In this document: positions 17,798-26,660 of the stretch, in pieces
How the letters are laid out: each line of letters starts with the position of its first letter
Position numbering within the stretch: the first letter of the stretch is position 1
From: Methylotetracoccus oryzae
GTDB taxonomy: Bacteria > Pseudomonadota > Gammaproteobacteria > Methylococcales > Methylococcaceae
NCBI RefSeq assembly: GCF_006175985.1
Contig: NZ_SRSH01000004.1
Location: forward strand, 1 to 64,000
DNA length: 64,000 nucleotides
Reading direction: 5' to 3'
Position numbers and translations under genes: made by a program
The notes under the pieces: model-generated
Database searches by the model: none
What the model saw: the letters and a program-made list of their open reading frames with translations, nothing else
Told to the model about the DNA's origin: nothing

Positions 17798-18934
17798 TCA
17801 GAGGCCCAGCGCGCTGAAGGCGACCGAGAACAGCGCGTCGGCCACGACCACGAGGAAGATAGCCTGCACGACGCTGCGCGTGGTCTGGCGGCCGACGCTG
17901 TCGGCGCCGCCCCGGGTGCGAAAGCCCTGGAAGCAGCCGACCACCGCGACAATGCAGGCAAAAACGGGCGCCTTACCGATGCCAACCAGAAAGGAGGTCA
18001 TGCTGATGGCCTTGACGAACCGGTCCAGAAACTCGCCGAAGCCGACGCCGAGCTGGGCGCGAGCCATGATCATGCCGCCATAGACGCCGAGTACGTCTGC
18101 GAAGACGGTCAGCAGCGGCAGCGCGATCACCAACGCGATGAGCTTGGGCAGCAACAGCAGATCCAGGGGTGCGATCCCGATGGTGCGCATGGCGTCGATC
18201 TCCTCGGTGACGGCCATCGTGCCGATCTGCGCGGCGTAAGCGGAGCCCGAGCGTCCGGCAACGATGATCGCGGTGATCAAGGGCGCGAATTCCCGCAGCA
18301 TCGACAGCCCCACCAAATCGGCCACGAAAATATTGGCGCCGTATTGTCTGAGCTGGTCGGCGCCCTGATAGGCGACCACGATCCCCAGCAGGAAGGACAG
18401 CAATCCGACGATGGGTAGTGAATCGAATCCAGCGCTCCGAATGTTGTACAGGACCGGACGCCACCGGAAGCGCGACGGATGCGCGAGGTTGCCGACCAGC
18501 GCGACGGCACCCTCGCCGACGAATCCGAGCATCGCAGCCGCCTGCTCGAAGCCCGCCGCCGTGCTGGCGCCGAGTCGGTAGAGCCACGTCGACGACGGGC
18601 CGGCGACAGGTTCGGGCTTACCGGCGCGTTCCGCGAGATGCTGCGCCACGACGTCGAACAGTCTAGCCAAATCCGGACGCAAACCCTGTAGCGTCACCTT
18701 CTGGCCGTCGGCGCGCAGCCGCAGCAGCAGCGCCTGGAGCAGCCACGCGCCGGCCGTGTCCAGCGCCTCGACATGGGCGCCATCGGCAATCGCGTCCGTT
18801 CCCGAAGCGACTTGCACTGATTCCAAGCGGTGTGCCAGGCTGCCGATGCCGCGCGCCGTCCAGGATCCGGACAACCGGATCTCCGCCGGGCTGGGCTGAT
18901 CGACTGCAGCGGGCTCAAAGGGAATCGGTTTCAT
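17798..18934 (-). CDS. MlaE-like ABC transporter permease with N-terminal STAS domain
   Basis: The protein is about 378 residues. Residues 1-110 look like a STAS domain (EIRLSGSWTARGIGSLAHRL ... VEALDTAGAWLLQALLLRL). The MlaE/YrbE permease domain with five to six membrane helices follows, including SLPIVGLLSFLLGIVVAYQG, REFAPLITAIIVAGRSGSAY and MRTIGIAPLDLLLLPK. It moves phospholipid across the inner membrane together with the ATPase. In E. coli the STAS protein MlaB is separate, so here it is fused. It is the first gene of a four-gene operon (permease, ATPase, MCE protein, lipoprotein). Palindromic site 5 lies about 37 bp upstream of its ATG. Confidence 0.9.
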   Translation of the reverse strand: MKPIPFEPAAVDQPSPAEIRLSGSWTARGIGSLAHRLESVQVASGTDAIADGAHVEALDTAGAWLLQALLLRLRADGQKVTLQGLRPDLARLFDVVAQHLAERAGKPEPVAGPSSTWLYRLGASTAAGFEQAAAMLGFVGEGAVALVGNLAHPSRFRWRPVLYNIRSAGFDSLPIVGLLSFLLGIVVAYQGADQLRQYGANIFVADLVGLSMLREFAPLITAIIVAGRSGSAYAAQIGTMAVTEEIDAMRTIGIAPLDLLLLPKLIALVIALPLLTVFADVLGVYGGMIMARAQLGVGFGEFLDRFVKAISMTSFLVGIGKAPVFACIVAVVGCFQGFRTRGGADSVGRQTTRSVVQAIFLVVVADALFSVAFSALGL

Positions 18935-18970
18935 GGCTATCCGGCAAGCTAAAGCAAATGCCTTGTCGGG

Positions 18971-18990
18971 TATGTACGCTGGCGCACAGA
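18971..18990. promoter_or_regulatory. 20-bp palindromic site 5
   Basis: The sequence is tatgtacgctggcgcacaga and matches all 11 fixed positions. It sits between two divergent genes, 37 bp from the lipid-transport permease start and 95 bp from the VIT1/CCC1-type start, so it could control either or both. Confidence 0.62.
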
Positions 18991-19084
18991 GCCTCAGCAA
19001 CGGAAGGAGTCACCATGTGCTGCCGCGTGCGCATACCCCGCGTTCCCGTAAGTCTTACCATTGGCCCCTTTAGAGAAGATCGAC

Positions 19085-19780
19085 ATGCGCCCACGTCACC
19101 TGGAACGACACCGGACCGAACACATCGGTTGGCTCCGCGCCGCGGTGCTGGGCGCGAACGATGGGATCGTGTCGACCGCGAGCCTGGTACTGGGCGTGGC
19201 CGCTGCCCATGCGACGCACGGCAATGTGCTCCTCACCGGTGTTGCCGGTCTGGTTGCCGGAGCGATGTCGATGGCCGCCGGCGAGTATGTGTCCGTCCAC
19301 TCGCAGGCCGATACCGAACAGGCCGACATCGAGCGCGAACGGCAGGAACTCGCGACGAACCATGACGACGAGCGCAAGGAACTGGCCGCGCTCTACGTCA
19401 GCCGCGGTCTTTCCCCGGCACTGGCGAAGAAGGTCGCCAGCCAACTGATGGCGCACGACGGGCTGGGGGCGCATGTGCGCGATGAACTCGGGATCTCGGA
19501 TGCCTTGAGTGCGCGGCCGATTCAGGCCGCTTTGGCTTCGGCCGCCAGCTTTGCGATCGGTGCGGCCCTGCCGCTGCTGGTCACGCTGTACTCCCCTGAA
19601 TCGGGTCTGATTCCCTGGGTCTCCGGTACTTCGCTGGGTTTCCTCGCGCTGTTGGGCGGGGTAGCCGCACGGGCTGGTGGCGCACCGGTTATGGTTGCAG
19701 CCATGCGCGTCACCTTCTGGGGTGCGCTCGCGATGGGCTTGACGGCCACGGTGGGGGCCCTGTTCGGAGCTGCAGTGTGA
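19085..19780 (+). CDS. VIT1/CCC1-family transporter (iron/manganese type)
   Basis: The 231-residue membrane protein has the VIT1/CCC1 layout: helix 1 with WLRAAVLGANDGIVSTASLV, helix 2 ending GAMSMAAGEYVSV, a central charged cytoplasmic region (HSQADTEQADIERERQEL), and three C-terminal helices. Relatives export Fe2+ or Mn2+ from the cytosol. The ATG at 19085 is the natural start (MRPRHLERHRTEH); an earlier TTG at 19061 is less likely. The stop overlaps the GTG start of nhaA. Confidence 0.88.
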   Translation: MRPRHLERHRTEHIGWLRAAVLGANDGIVSTASLVLGVAAAHATHGNVLLTGVAGLVAGAMSMAAGEYVSVHSQADTEQADIERERQELATNHDDERKELAALYVSRGLSPALAKKVASQLMAHDGLGAHVRDELGISDALSARPIQAALASAASFAIGAALPLLVTLYSPESGLIPWVSGTSLGFLALLGGVAARAGGAPVMVAAMRVTFWGALAMGLTATVGALFGAAV

Positions 19781-21111
19781 GCAAACCAGGCGACGACCCG
19801 CAGACGGATGGAGAGCTTGCGCATCTGCCCACGGAACCGGTCGACCAGCTGACACAAGCCTTCGTTCGCTTCCTCGGCATCGAGGCGGCCGCCGGCGCCA
19901 TTTTGCTGCTGTTCACCGTGGCTGCCGTTGTCCTTTCCAACTCCCCATGGGCCGGCGCATTTTCGGACCTTTGGGAGATACCGATCGGACTCCAGATCGG
20001 TTCGATGGAGTACGCCCGGTCGCTGAGAGAGTGGATCAACGACGGCCTGATGACGCTGTTCTTTTTCCTGGTCGCATTGGAACTCAAACGGGAACTGATC
20101 CTAGGCGAGCTGAACCACCCGCGCATGGCCGCGCTATCCATTGCGGGTGCCATCGGCGGCATGCTGGTGCCGGCAGGACTGTATCTGTTGCTGCAGAACG
20201 GTCAGCCCGGAGCAAGCGGCTGGGGCACGGTCATGGCAACCGACACGGCCTTCGTCATCGGCTGTCTGGCGCTCCTCGGGTCGCGCATTCCCCCGAGCCT
20301 GCGGGTATTCCTCCTCTCCTTGGCGATCGTTGACGACATCGGCGCGATCCTCGTCGTGGCCATCGGTTACAGCCGCTACGTCGATTGGGGCGCACTCGGC
20401 CTAGCTGGGCTGGGTCTCGCTGTCGTGCGCGGAATGGGGCTGCTCGGCATCCGCAGCTTTGCCATCTACTGCATCGCCGGCGGACTGATCTGGCTGGCTT
20501 TCGATGCCTCGGGAATCCACCCAACAATCGTCGGCGTCATACTCGGCCTGATGACGCCGGCACGGCGATGGGTCAGCGATCAGCGTCTCCACGCCATCCT
20601 GGATCAGGTCGTCGCCTACCCGGCCAGCAGCGAGGGGAGTGGGGCTACCAAGGATCGGGACACCTTGCAGGTCGCGGAAATCGCCGCGCGCGAAACATTG
20701 TCCCCGATCGAGCGCCTGGAGATGGCGCTCCATCCTTGGGTGGGTTTTGCCATCATGCCGTTGTTTGCGTTCGCCAACGCCGGGGTCACTCTAACCCTGC
20801 GCGACTTGGCCAACTCGGTCACCGTAGCCGTGTTTGTCGGATTCGCGCTCGGCAAACCCCTGGGCGTTCTGGGCTTCAGTTGGCTGGCCGTGCGGTCCGG
20901 AATCGCGATCCTCCCTCCCGCTCTGGGCTGGAGGTTGCTGGCGGGGGGAAGCCTGCTGGCCGGGATCGGCTTCACGATGGCCTTGTTCATCGTCAATCTG
21001 GCGTTCAGCGGAGATCTGATCGAAAGCGCCAAGTTGGGAATTTTCTTGGCGTCAGGCGTTTCGGCATTGGCGGGCCTGGCGCTGCTGGCCTTGGTATTGC
21101 CGCGCCAGTAA
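19777..21111 (+). CDS. nhaA: Na+/H+ antiporter NhaA
   Basis: The 444-residue protein has the NhaA domain throughout: FLGIEAAAGAILLLFTVAAV, SLREWINDGLMTLFFFLVAL, ELKRELILGEL, GTVMATDTAFVIGCLALLGS, and the paired aspartates in LAIVDDIGAILVVAIGYS, which are the Na+/H+ binding site in E. coli NhaA. The C-terminal half has LAGIGFTMALFIVNLAF. It exchanges Na+ for protons to keep pH and salt balance. The GTG start overlaps the upstream transporter stop, so the two form an operon. Confidence 0.95.
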   Translation: MSKPGDDPQTDGELAHLPTEPVDQLTQAFVRFLGIEAAAGAILLLFTVAAVVLSNSPWAGAFSDLWEIPIGLQIGSMEYARSLREWINDGLMTLFFFLVALELKRELILGELNHPRMAALSIAGAIGGMLVPAGLYLLLQNGQPGASGWGTVMATDTAFVIGCLALLGSRIPPSLRVFLLSLAIVDDIGAILVVAIGYSRYVDWGALGLAGLGLAVVRGMGLLGIRSFAIYCIAGGLIWLAFDASGIHPTIVGVILGLMTPARRWVSDQRLHAILDQVVAYPASSEGSGATKDRDTLQVAEIAARETLSPIERLEMALHPWVGFAIMPLFAFANAGVTLTLRDLANSVTVAVFVGFALGKPLGVLGFSWLAVRSGIAILPPALGWRLLAGGSLLAGIGFTMALFIVNLAFSGDLIESAKLGIFLASGVSALAGLALLALVLPRQ

Positions 21112-21338
21112 GGCGCGCCGTCGCACGGCTGCCACGATAGGATCCGTGGGGCTGAGCTAGTAGCCATTCCAACGTGCGGGGCATGACGCGCCTGGTCCGC
21201 GCGGCCGGCACAAACCGTCCCGGACCGCTGCAGAGTGTTCAACAAGCCAGCCAGACGGGGCTTCAGTGGTCCGACAGTGACACCCATTGCTGGGCTCGGC
21301 GACAGGTCCGAATGGTTCGACACGCATCGGGGATCACC

Positions 21339-23084
21339 ATGAAGCGACCGCTGATTGACCGGCTGACTTGGATTCGCTTTGCCGGAGTCGTCAAAGCGCT
21401 GTTGTCCTCGGAGATTGGCGGCAGGGCGAGCACGCTGATTATCTTGCTGATCCTCTTGCTGCTTGGCATCAACGGCCTGAATGTCTTGAACAGCTATGTC
21501 GGCCGCGACTTCATGACTGCCATCGCCAACCGCGACATGGTCGGGTTCGTTTGGCAGGCAAAGATTTACGTCGGTGTGTTCGCGGCATCCGCGGTCGTCT
21601 CGGTCTGCGCCCGCTTCATCGAGGAGCGTCTCGCATTGCTGTGGAGAAAGTGGCAAACCGGCCAACTCGTCACCCTTTATCTCGCCAATCGGACCTATTA
21701 CCGAACAAAGGTGCTCGGGCAAGTGGACAACCTCGACGAGCGCATGACCGAAGACGTCCGGGCCCTGACAACCACGACACTGTCCTTCAGCATCATGGTG
21801 CTCAATGGGATTATCACGGTCGTGGCTTTTTCGAAGGTCCTGTGGTCGATCAACCCGACACTATTCATCGTGGCCGCCGGCTATGCATTGTGCGGCACGT
21901 TGCTGACCATCATCCTGGGTCACCGGCTCGGCGATCTGGACTCTCGCCAATCGGACAAGGAAGCCGACTTCCGCGCCGCTCTGATTCATGTTCGGGAGAA
22001 TGCAGAGTCGATCGCCATGTCGCACCACGAGGGGCGGCTCAAGAGCCGATTGCTGCGCCAGATCGCGGACCTGGCGGAAAATTTCCGGCAGATCGTCGCC
22101 GTGAACCGGAACCTCGGGTTTTTCAGCGCCGGCTACAACTACCTGCTCCAGATCGTTCCGGCATTGGTCGTAGCGCCGATGTTCATACGGGGCGAGATCG
22201 AGTTCGGTGTGATCACGCAGTCGACGATCGCCTTCGCGCAACTGGTCGGAGCCTTTTCGCTGATCGTCACCCAGTTCCAGTCCATTTCCTCTTTCGGGGC
22301 CGTGGTATCCCGGCTAAGCGCGTTGTGGGAAGTAGCCGGCTTTGAACACAAGCCATCGGCCGAGCGCTCGGAAATCAAAGTCGAGGAGCAAGCCGGGGCC
22401 GTCACTTACGAAGGGCTGACACTGCGGTCGCCGGAAAACGGCCACCCCTTGATCAAGACCCTGTCCTTGTCGATCCCTTTCGGGACCCGGGTACTGATCT
22501 CGGGAGCCGACGAAGCCGCCAGAGTCGCGCTTTTCAAAGCCAGCGCCGGACTCTGGCAGCGCGGCGAGGGGCGCATTCTGCTTCCTGAACCGGATCAGAT
22601 CTTTTTTTTGCCCGAGCGGCCTTATCTGCCTCAAGGCACGCTGCGTCAAGTCCTGGTGCGGACCGGTGCGGAGAGTCTGTTTTCTGATGATCAGCTCCTG
22701 CTGACGCTGCGCCTGCTGGAGGTCGAGGACGTCGTGGAGCGGGTTGGGGGGCTGGACGTCGAGCAGCAGGACTGGGCCGAGATCCTTTCGCTGGGGGAAC
22801 AACAACACCTCGCTTTCGCTCGCTTGATGCTTGCGGCCCCGCAATTCGCTTTCCTGGACCGACCCACGACGACCTTGAGCCCCGATCAGGTCGGCCGCAT
22901 CCTGAAGTTGCTTAGTCAGCACTCGATAAGCTATGTCACGGCCGGGGACGACGTCGAGAACCTTGATTGCTACGATGCCATGCTCCAACTCACGCCAGGA
23001 GGTGGGTGGGTTTGGAAACTGCTCCATGTGAATCAGGATATCGACGCGGTACTCGATCTCAGTGGCACCCCACCAGGGGACTGA
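21339..23084 (+). CDS. ABC transporter of the SbmA/YddA type with a degenerate ATP site
   Basis: The 581-residue half-transporter has an ABC_membrane_2 (SbmA/BacA) region with about six helices (residues 20-330), including NVLNSYVGRDFMTAIANRD and RWK-type segments (ALLWRKWQTGQLVTLYLANR). An ATP-binding-cassette region follows at about 340-575. The signature LSLGEQQHLAFARLMLA is intact. The Walker A position reads ISGADEAARVALFKASAGLW with no GK[ST], and Walker B reads FAFLDRPTTTL with Arg in place of the catalytic Glu. It is probably unable to hydrolyse ATP. The ATG at 21339 follows a gggg-type ribosome site. Confidence 0.82.
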   Translation: MKRPLIDRLTWIRFAGVVKALLSSEIGGRASTLIILLILLLLGINGLNVLNSYVGRDFMTAIANRDMVGFVWQAKIYVGVFAASAVVSVCARFIEERLALLWRKWQTGQLVTLYLANRTYYRTKVLGQVDNLDERMTEDVRALTTTTLSFSIMVLNGIITVVAFSKVLWSINPTLFIVAAGYALCGTLLTIILGHRLGDLDSRQSDKEADFRAALIHVRENAESIAMSHHEGRLKSRLLRQIADLAENFRQIVAVNRNLGFFSAGYNYLLQIVPALVVAPMFIRGEIEFGVITQSTIAFAQLVGAFSLIVTQFQSISSFGAVVSRLSALWEVAGFEHKPSAERSEIKVEEQAGAVTYEGLTLRSPENGHPLIKTLSLSIPFGTRVLISGADEAARVALFKASAGLWQRGEGRILLPEPDQIFFLPERPYLPQGTLRQVLVRTGAESLFSDDQLLLTLRLLEVEDVVERVGGLDVEQQDWAEILSLGEQQHLAFARLMLAAPQFAFLDRPTTTLSPDQVGRILKLLSQHSISYVTAGDDVENLDCYDAMLQLTPGGGWVWKLLHVNQDIDAVLDLSGTPPGD

Positions 23085-23150
23085 CGCTCCTTCCCGCGGG
23101 GCCCATTGGCCCCAAAGACCGCATTCGCCGTCGACGCAGCGGCGTTCATC

Positions 23151-23168
23151 GTGACACCGTTGTGTCAC
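23151..23168. repeat. Perfect inverted repeat between convergent genes
   Basis: The sequence gtgacaccgttgtgtcac has seven-base arms and a four-base centre. It lies in the 94-bp gap between the ABC gene and the transglutaminase-like gene, which converge. There is no T-run, so a rho-independent terminator is not clear; a hairpin or protein site is possible. Confidence 0.45.
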
Positions 23169-23178
23169 TGAGCGGCTT

Positions 23179-24006
23179 TCACGCTGCTGCCCCGGAGGGC
23201 TCCTGCACCTCGTCGGTCCAGACCCGGAAAGAGGACAGGGTGTTCGGGCCGAAGGTATGGGCGATGGGAACATCAGCGGCATCGCGGCCCCGCGCTATGA
23301 GCACCCGGCCAATCCGTGGCACGTTATTGCGAGCGTCGAAGGTGTACCAGTTGCCGCCCAGGTAGGCCTCGAACCAGCCGGCGAAGTCCATCGGACCGTG
23401 GGGTGGCGGTATCCCGATGTCACTCAGATACCCCGTACAGTAGCGGGCGGGAATGTTCATGCAGCGGCAGAACGCGATGGCGAGGTGCGCGTAGTCACGA
23501 CAGACGCCAACGCCTTCGGCGAGCGTCTCACCGGCCGTTCTCGTCGCGCGGGCGTGTTCATACCCAAACGTGACATGGCGATGGACGTAATCGCAGATGG
23601 CCTGGACACGTCCCCATCCCGTCGGCGTGTTGCCGAAGAGATCCCAGGCCGTCTGCGAGAGCCGATCGGTATCGCAATAACGGCTGCCCAGCAGAAACAC
23701 GAGGGTCTCTTCGGGCAAATCCTCCACAGAGTGCTGTGGAGCCGAGGGTACAACGCGATCGGCCATGCCGGTATCGTTCACCACCCCATCGGCCGTAAGC
23801 CGGAGCCGGCCCGCCGGCGCAACGAGCCGCGTGCACCAGTTGCCGTAGGCATCGCGATACGCGGTGATGGGTAGGGACGGGGTCGTGATCAGATGATCGG
23901 GAACAACGATATCGGAGATGCGCGTAAAGTGAATGCTCAACGTCAATATCATCGGCGTCGGTTGGGGGCAGTCGTAGATGAGTTCGTAGCCGACCCGGAT
24001 TTTCAT
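23179..24006 (-). CDS. Transglutaminase-like protein A
   Basis: The 275-residue protein has an N-terminal strand region and a transglutaminase-like core at about 140-240. The catalytic-type cysteine is in EGVGVCRDYAHLAIAFCR, and the Asp-type motif is in YTFDARNN. Where the second transglutaminase in this window has THAWSEVYL, this one reads DFAGWFEAYL, so no histidine sits at that position. It may be a family with altered chemistry. The substrate is unknown; bacterial relatives are suspected proteases or cross-linkers. It stands near the second transglutaminase gene on the other strand. Confidence 0.8.
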   Translation of the reverse strand: MKIRVGYELIYDCPQPTPMILTLSIHFTRISDIVVPDHLITTPSLPITAYRDAYGNWCTRLVAPAGRLRLTADGVVNDTGMADRVVPSAPQHSVEDLPEETLVFLLGSRYCDTDRLSQTAWDLFGNTPTGWGRVQAICDYVHRHVTFGYEHARATRTAGETLAEGVGVCRDYAHLAIAFCRCMNIPARYCTGYLSDIGIPPPHGPMDFAGWFEAYLGGNWYTFDARNNVPRIGRVLIARGRDAADVPIAHTFGPNTLSSFRVWTDEVQEPSGAAA

Positions 24007-24105
24007 GGTGACTCCTCGAGAGTGTGGCGATGAATTGCGCGGGGTTCTCCCCCTGCAGCGTGAAAGGCACGGTGTTTCCGACCAAAATCCTGCAACCCGG
24101 GGCTC

Positions 24106-24432
24106 CTAACGCGGACTCTGCGGAGCGCTTGCCCGCAGATCGCGGACTTCCGCTTCGAGCGCCTGGACACGGTCCAGCAGCGTGACGACCAGAGACAGGC
24201 CGTCGGGCTCGCGGGCAATGTCCTTGCGCAGCCGTCGCGCCATCCGCACGGTGATGCTGTGGTCCACCCCGAAGACCCATTGCGCAGCCTCCGGATCAAT
24301 CGGCACCAGCACGCCCTGGTCTACCCACTGGCGCAGCTCCGCTTCGGGCAGGCTCGACAGTTCAGCCAGTTCGGCCAGGGAAAATCGGTAGCGCTTGCGC
24401 TGCCAAAGCCGTGTCGTTGGTTCGATTTCCAT
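24106..24432 (-). CDS. CbpM/MerR-like helix-turn-helix protein
   Basis: The 108-residue protein has a MerR-type helix-turn-helix near its start (YRFSLAELAELSSLPEAELR then QWVDQGVLVPID), a middle helical region, and a C-terminal coiled coil (VVTLLDRVQALEAEVRDLR). This resembles CbpM, the modulator of the DnaJ-like chaperone CbpA, or a MerR-like regulator. No cbpA is adjacent, so the role is open. The ATG at 24432 starts MEIEPTTRLW. Confidence 0.6.
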   Translation of the reverse strand: MEIEPTTRLWQRKRYRFSLAELAELSSLPEAELRQWVDQGVLVPIDPEAAQWVFGVDHSITVRMARRLRKDIAREPDGLSLVVTLLDRVQALEAEVRDLRASAPQSPR

Positions 24433-24638
24433 TGCTGCATTCCGGTTTGGGTGGGGTGCCCCATCAGGCATTACGAACTGTGTATGTCACCGATCGCCGA
24501 TGACGGGTGATCTGGCGATGGGCATAATCGCCCGGACCGATGTCATTTCTGATGCCGATATCTCAATGACGCCGTGTCGCGTGGCAGGGCGGACCGTCGA
24601 TCGCCTGTTGCCGTGGCCTTATGCCTGGAGAGATACCG

Positions 24639-25502
24639 ATGCGCCACCTGCAGATCAAGCACGTGACGTCCTACCAGTTCGCTGACAGCGTGACGCTGCT
24701 CCCGCACCGGTTGCTGTTGCGCCCCCGCGAGGGGCACGACATCCGCATCGAGTCGACCCATCTCACGATCACACCGGCCCATCAATTGCAGTGGCAACGC
24801 GACGTCTACGACAACGCAGTAGCTCTGGTGACCTTCAAGGAGCCGTGCCGCCGACTCGTGATCGACAGCCGCCTGGTCCTGCAGCATTACGACGACCGGC
24901 CGCTCGATTTTCTGGTGGCGGATTCGGCCGTATCGTTTCCATTTCAATACGATGCCGCCGAACGCATCGAACTGGATCCTTACCTGCTGCCGATCTACAC
25001 ACAGGATACGGGCCTCCTGAACACCTGGTTGCAGCAATTCTGGTATTCCGGCCAGATCGTCGAAACCTATCTCCTGCTGGACTGGATCAACAAAGCGATT
25101 GCGACCGGATTCACCTATCAGCAACGCGAGGAGCCCGGGGTCCAGACGCCGGCGACGACCCTGGCCAGGCGCACCGGTTCCTGCCGCGACTTCGCGACCT
25201 TGTTCATCGAAGCCTGCCGCGGGCTGGGTCTGGCCGCGCGCTTTGTCAGCGGCTACCTTTATTCCCCCACCCTCATGGCAGGTCAGGGCGCAACCCATGC
25301 CTGGTCTGAAGTCTACCTGCCCGGCGCCGGATGGAAAGGCTTCGACCCGACCTGCGGCCAAGTGGTCGGTAACGATCATATCGCCGTAGCCGTGAGCCGA
25401 CATCCCGAATCGGTGCCACCCGTCGCCGGTTCGTTTCTGGCAGCCAGCCCCCAGTCGCCGGTCATGCGCGTGGTGGTCGAGGTGATCGAGCTTTCCGCGT
25501 AG
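24639..25502 (+). CDS. Transglutaminase-like protein B
   Basis: The 287-residue protein has an N-terminal bacterial transglutaminase-like domain (MRHLQIKHVTSYQFADSVTL ... LLRPREGHD) and a transglutaminase core with the full catalytic set: Cys in RTGSCRDFATLF, His in THAWSEVYLPG and Asp in GFDPTCG. A good ribosome site (ggagaga) precedes the ATG at 24639; an in-frame ATG at 24621 is less likely. No signal peptide is seen, so it is probably cytosolic. The substrate is unknown. Confidence 0.85.
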   Translation: MRHLQIKHVTSYQFADSVTLLPHRLLLRPREGHDIRIESTHLTITPAHQLQWQRDVYDNAVALVTFKEPCRRLVIDSRLVLQHYDDRPLDFLVADSAVSFPFQYDAAERIELDPYLLPIYTQDTGLLNTWLQQFWYSGQIVETYLLLDWINKAIATGFTYQQREEPGVQTPATTLARRTGSCRDFATLFIEACRGLGLAARFVSGYLYSPTLMAGQGATHAWSEVYLPGAGWKGFDPTCGQVVGNDHIAVAVSRHPESVPPVAGSFLAASPQSPVMRVVVEVIELSA

Positions 25503-25580
25503 GCCTGATCTGGCCTCCCGTTCCCCGTGGCTTGCGCCGGTCGACACGGAAACCGCTGAAGCGGCCATAGCTCTCGTGCC

Positions 25581-26348
25581 TCACTTCACTCCGCTCGGGG
25601 GAGCGGGCGCCGTCGAGGAATTCGCTTCGCTGCCGGCACCGCACCCCAGGATACGCGCATAGGTTTCCTCCCCGGCGCGATAACAGCTGCACGAAGCGGC
25701 CTCCAGCGCAGCACGGTCGAGTATGGTCATCTCACCGCGGTGGTAGCTGATCAGCTTCCGCTGCTGCAACGAACTGGCCGCCTTGGTGATTCCGACGCGC
25801 CGCACACCGAGTATGTAGGCGAGGAACAAGTGAGTGACGTGAAACGAATCCGAGTGCGCCCGGTCCTGGGTCATCAATAACCAGCGGGCGAGCCGCTTTT
25901 CCACCACATGAAAGCGGGTGCAGGCCGCCGTCTGCGCGAGTTGGCTCATCGAGACATAGAGATAGCGCTTCAACTCCCGTTGCAGCGCCGGACTCTCCTC
26001 GAGTTGGTGGATGAAGGACGGCGCCGCAATGCGCAGTGCCGGCCCTCCCCCCTGGACGAGCGCATGGAATGGCGCGGTGTCGACTTCCAGCATCAGGGTA
26101 ATACCGAGCATGCCTTCGTTCCCGATCAGGCCGACTTCCAACGCCGCGTGACCCTCGACAGGCGTCAACAGGGAAATTAAGCTTTCGGTCGGGAAATAGA
26201 CGTGCGGCACGCGTTCTCCGGCGCGGTAGATGACGTCGGCGAGAATGAGCTCGACTTCCTCACAGTCGGCGAGCAACCGCTCACTATCCTCGCGTGGCAG
26301 CGCGGCCAGCAGGCGGTTGGTGGCGGGGACCGCTTGGTTCAAGGGCAC
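25581..26348 (-). CDS. Crp/Fnr-family transcription regulator 1
   Basis: The 255-residue protein has a cyclic-nucleotide-binding-like beta-roll (about 15-140, with YRAGERVPHVYFPTESLISLL and GLIGNEGMLGITLML) and a C-terminal winged helix (about 150-235), in which ILGVRRVGITKAASSLQQ contains the probable recognition helix. It is the divergent member of the three regulators in this window and has a distinctive C-terminal tail. A GTG start follows a ggagga ribosome site. Palindromic site 6 is about 65 bp upstream, suggesting autoregulation. Confidence 0.85.
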   Translation of the reverse strand: MPLNQAVPATNRLLAALPREDSERLLADCEEVELILADVIYRAGERVPHVYFPTESLISLLTPVEGHAALEVGLIGNEGMLGITLMLEVDTAPFHALVQGGGPALRIAAPSFIHQLEESPALQRELKRYLYVSMSQLAQTAACTRFHVVEKRLARWLLMTQDRAHSDSFHVTHLFLAYILGVRRVGITKAASSLQQRKLISYHRGEMTILDRAALEAASCSCYRAGEETYARILGCGAGSEANSSTAPAPPSGVK

Positions 26349-26660
26349 TGGCGCTCTCCTCCGATGTGCGGGGAAACCTGAGCGTCAAAACTACCCTGAA
26401 GGGTTATTGCGGTCTGTACGCTGGCGCACGCACGGCCTTTCGACCGCATCCATCCGGAATCGAGGTTTGACCAGGGCACCATGACCACGGCGCTCCAGCG
26501 AAACACATCGGAGCATGTGGCGCGAGCTCTGCGGTCCGCAGAGCCGGCCCCGGGGTTCGAGTGCAGGGAGGCTGGGATGAACGCAACCGGCCCTTCCGGC
26601 ATGCCGACGGGCAATGTTGGCGCTGCACGATCCATTCGCCAAATGGATGTACGGCTTGTT
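26349..26660. other. Intergenic region between Crp/Fnr regulators 1 and 2
   Basis: No gene is called. Palindromic site 6 is at 26413-26432. Open frames on both strands here are short and lack family features. Confidence 0.4.
26413..26432. promoter_or_regulatory. 20-bp palindromic site 6
   Basis: The sequence is tctgtacgctggcgcacgca and matches all 11 fixed positions. It lies 65 bp upstream of Crp/Fnr regulator 1. Confidence 0.62.

Noticed and set aside
24479-24498. Possible palindrome half site near the CbpM-like gene
   Set aside because: Only the left half fits; the right half has two mismatches at fixed positions.
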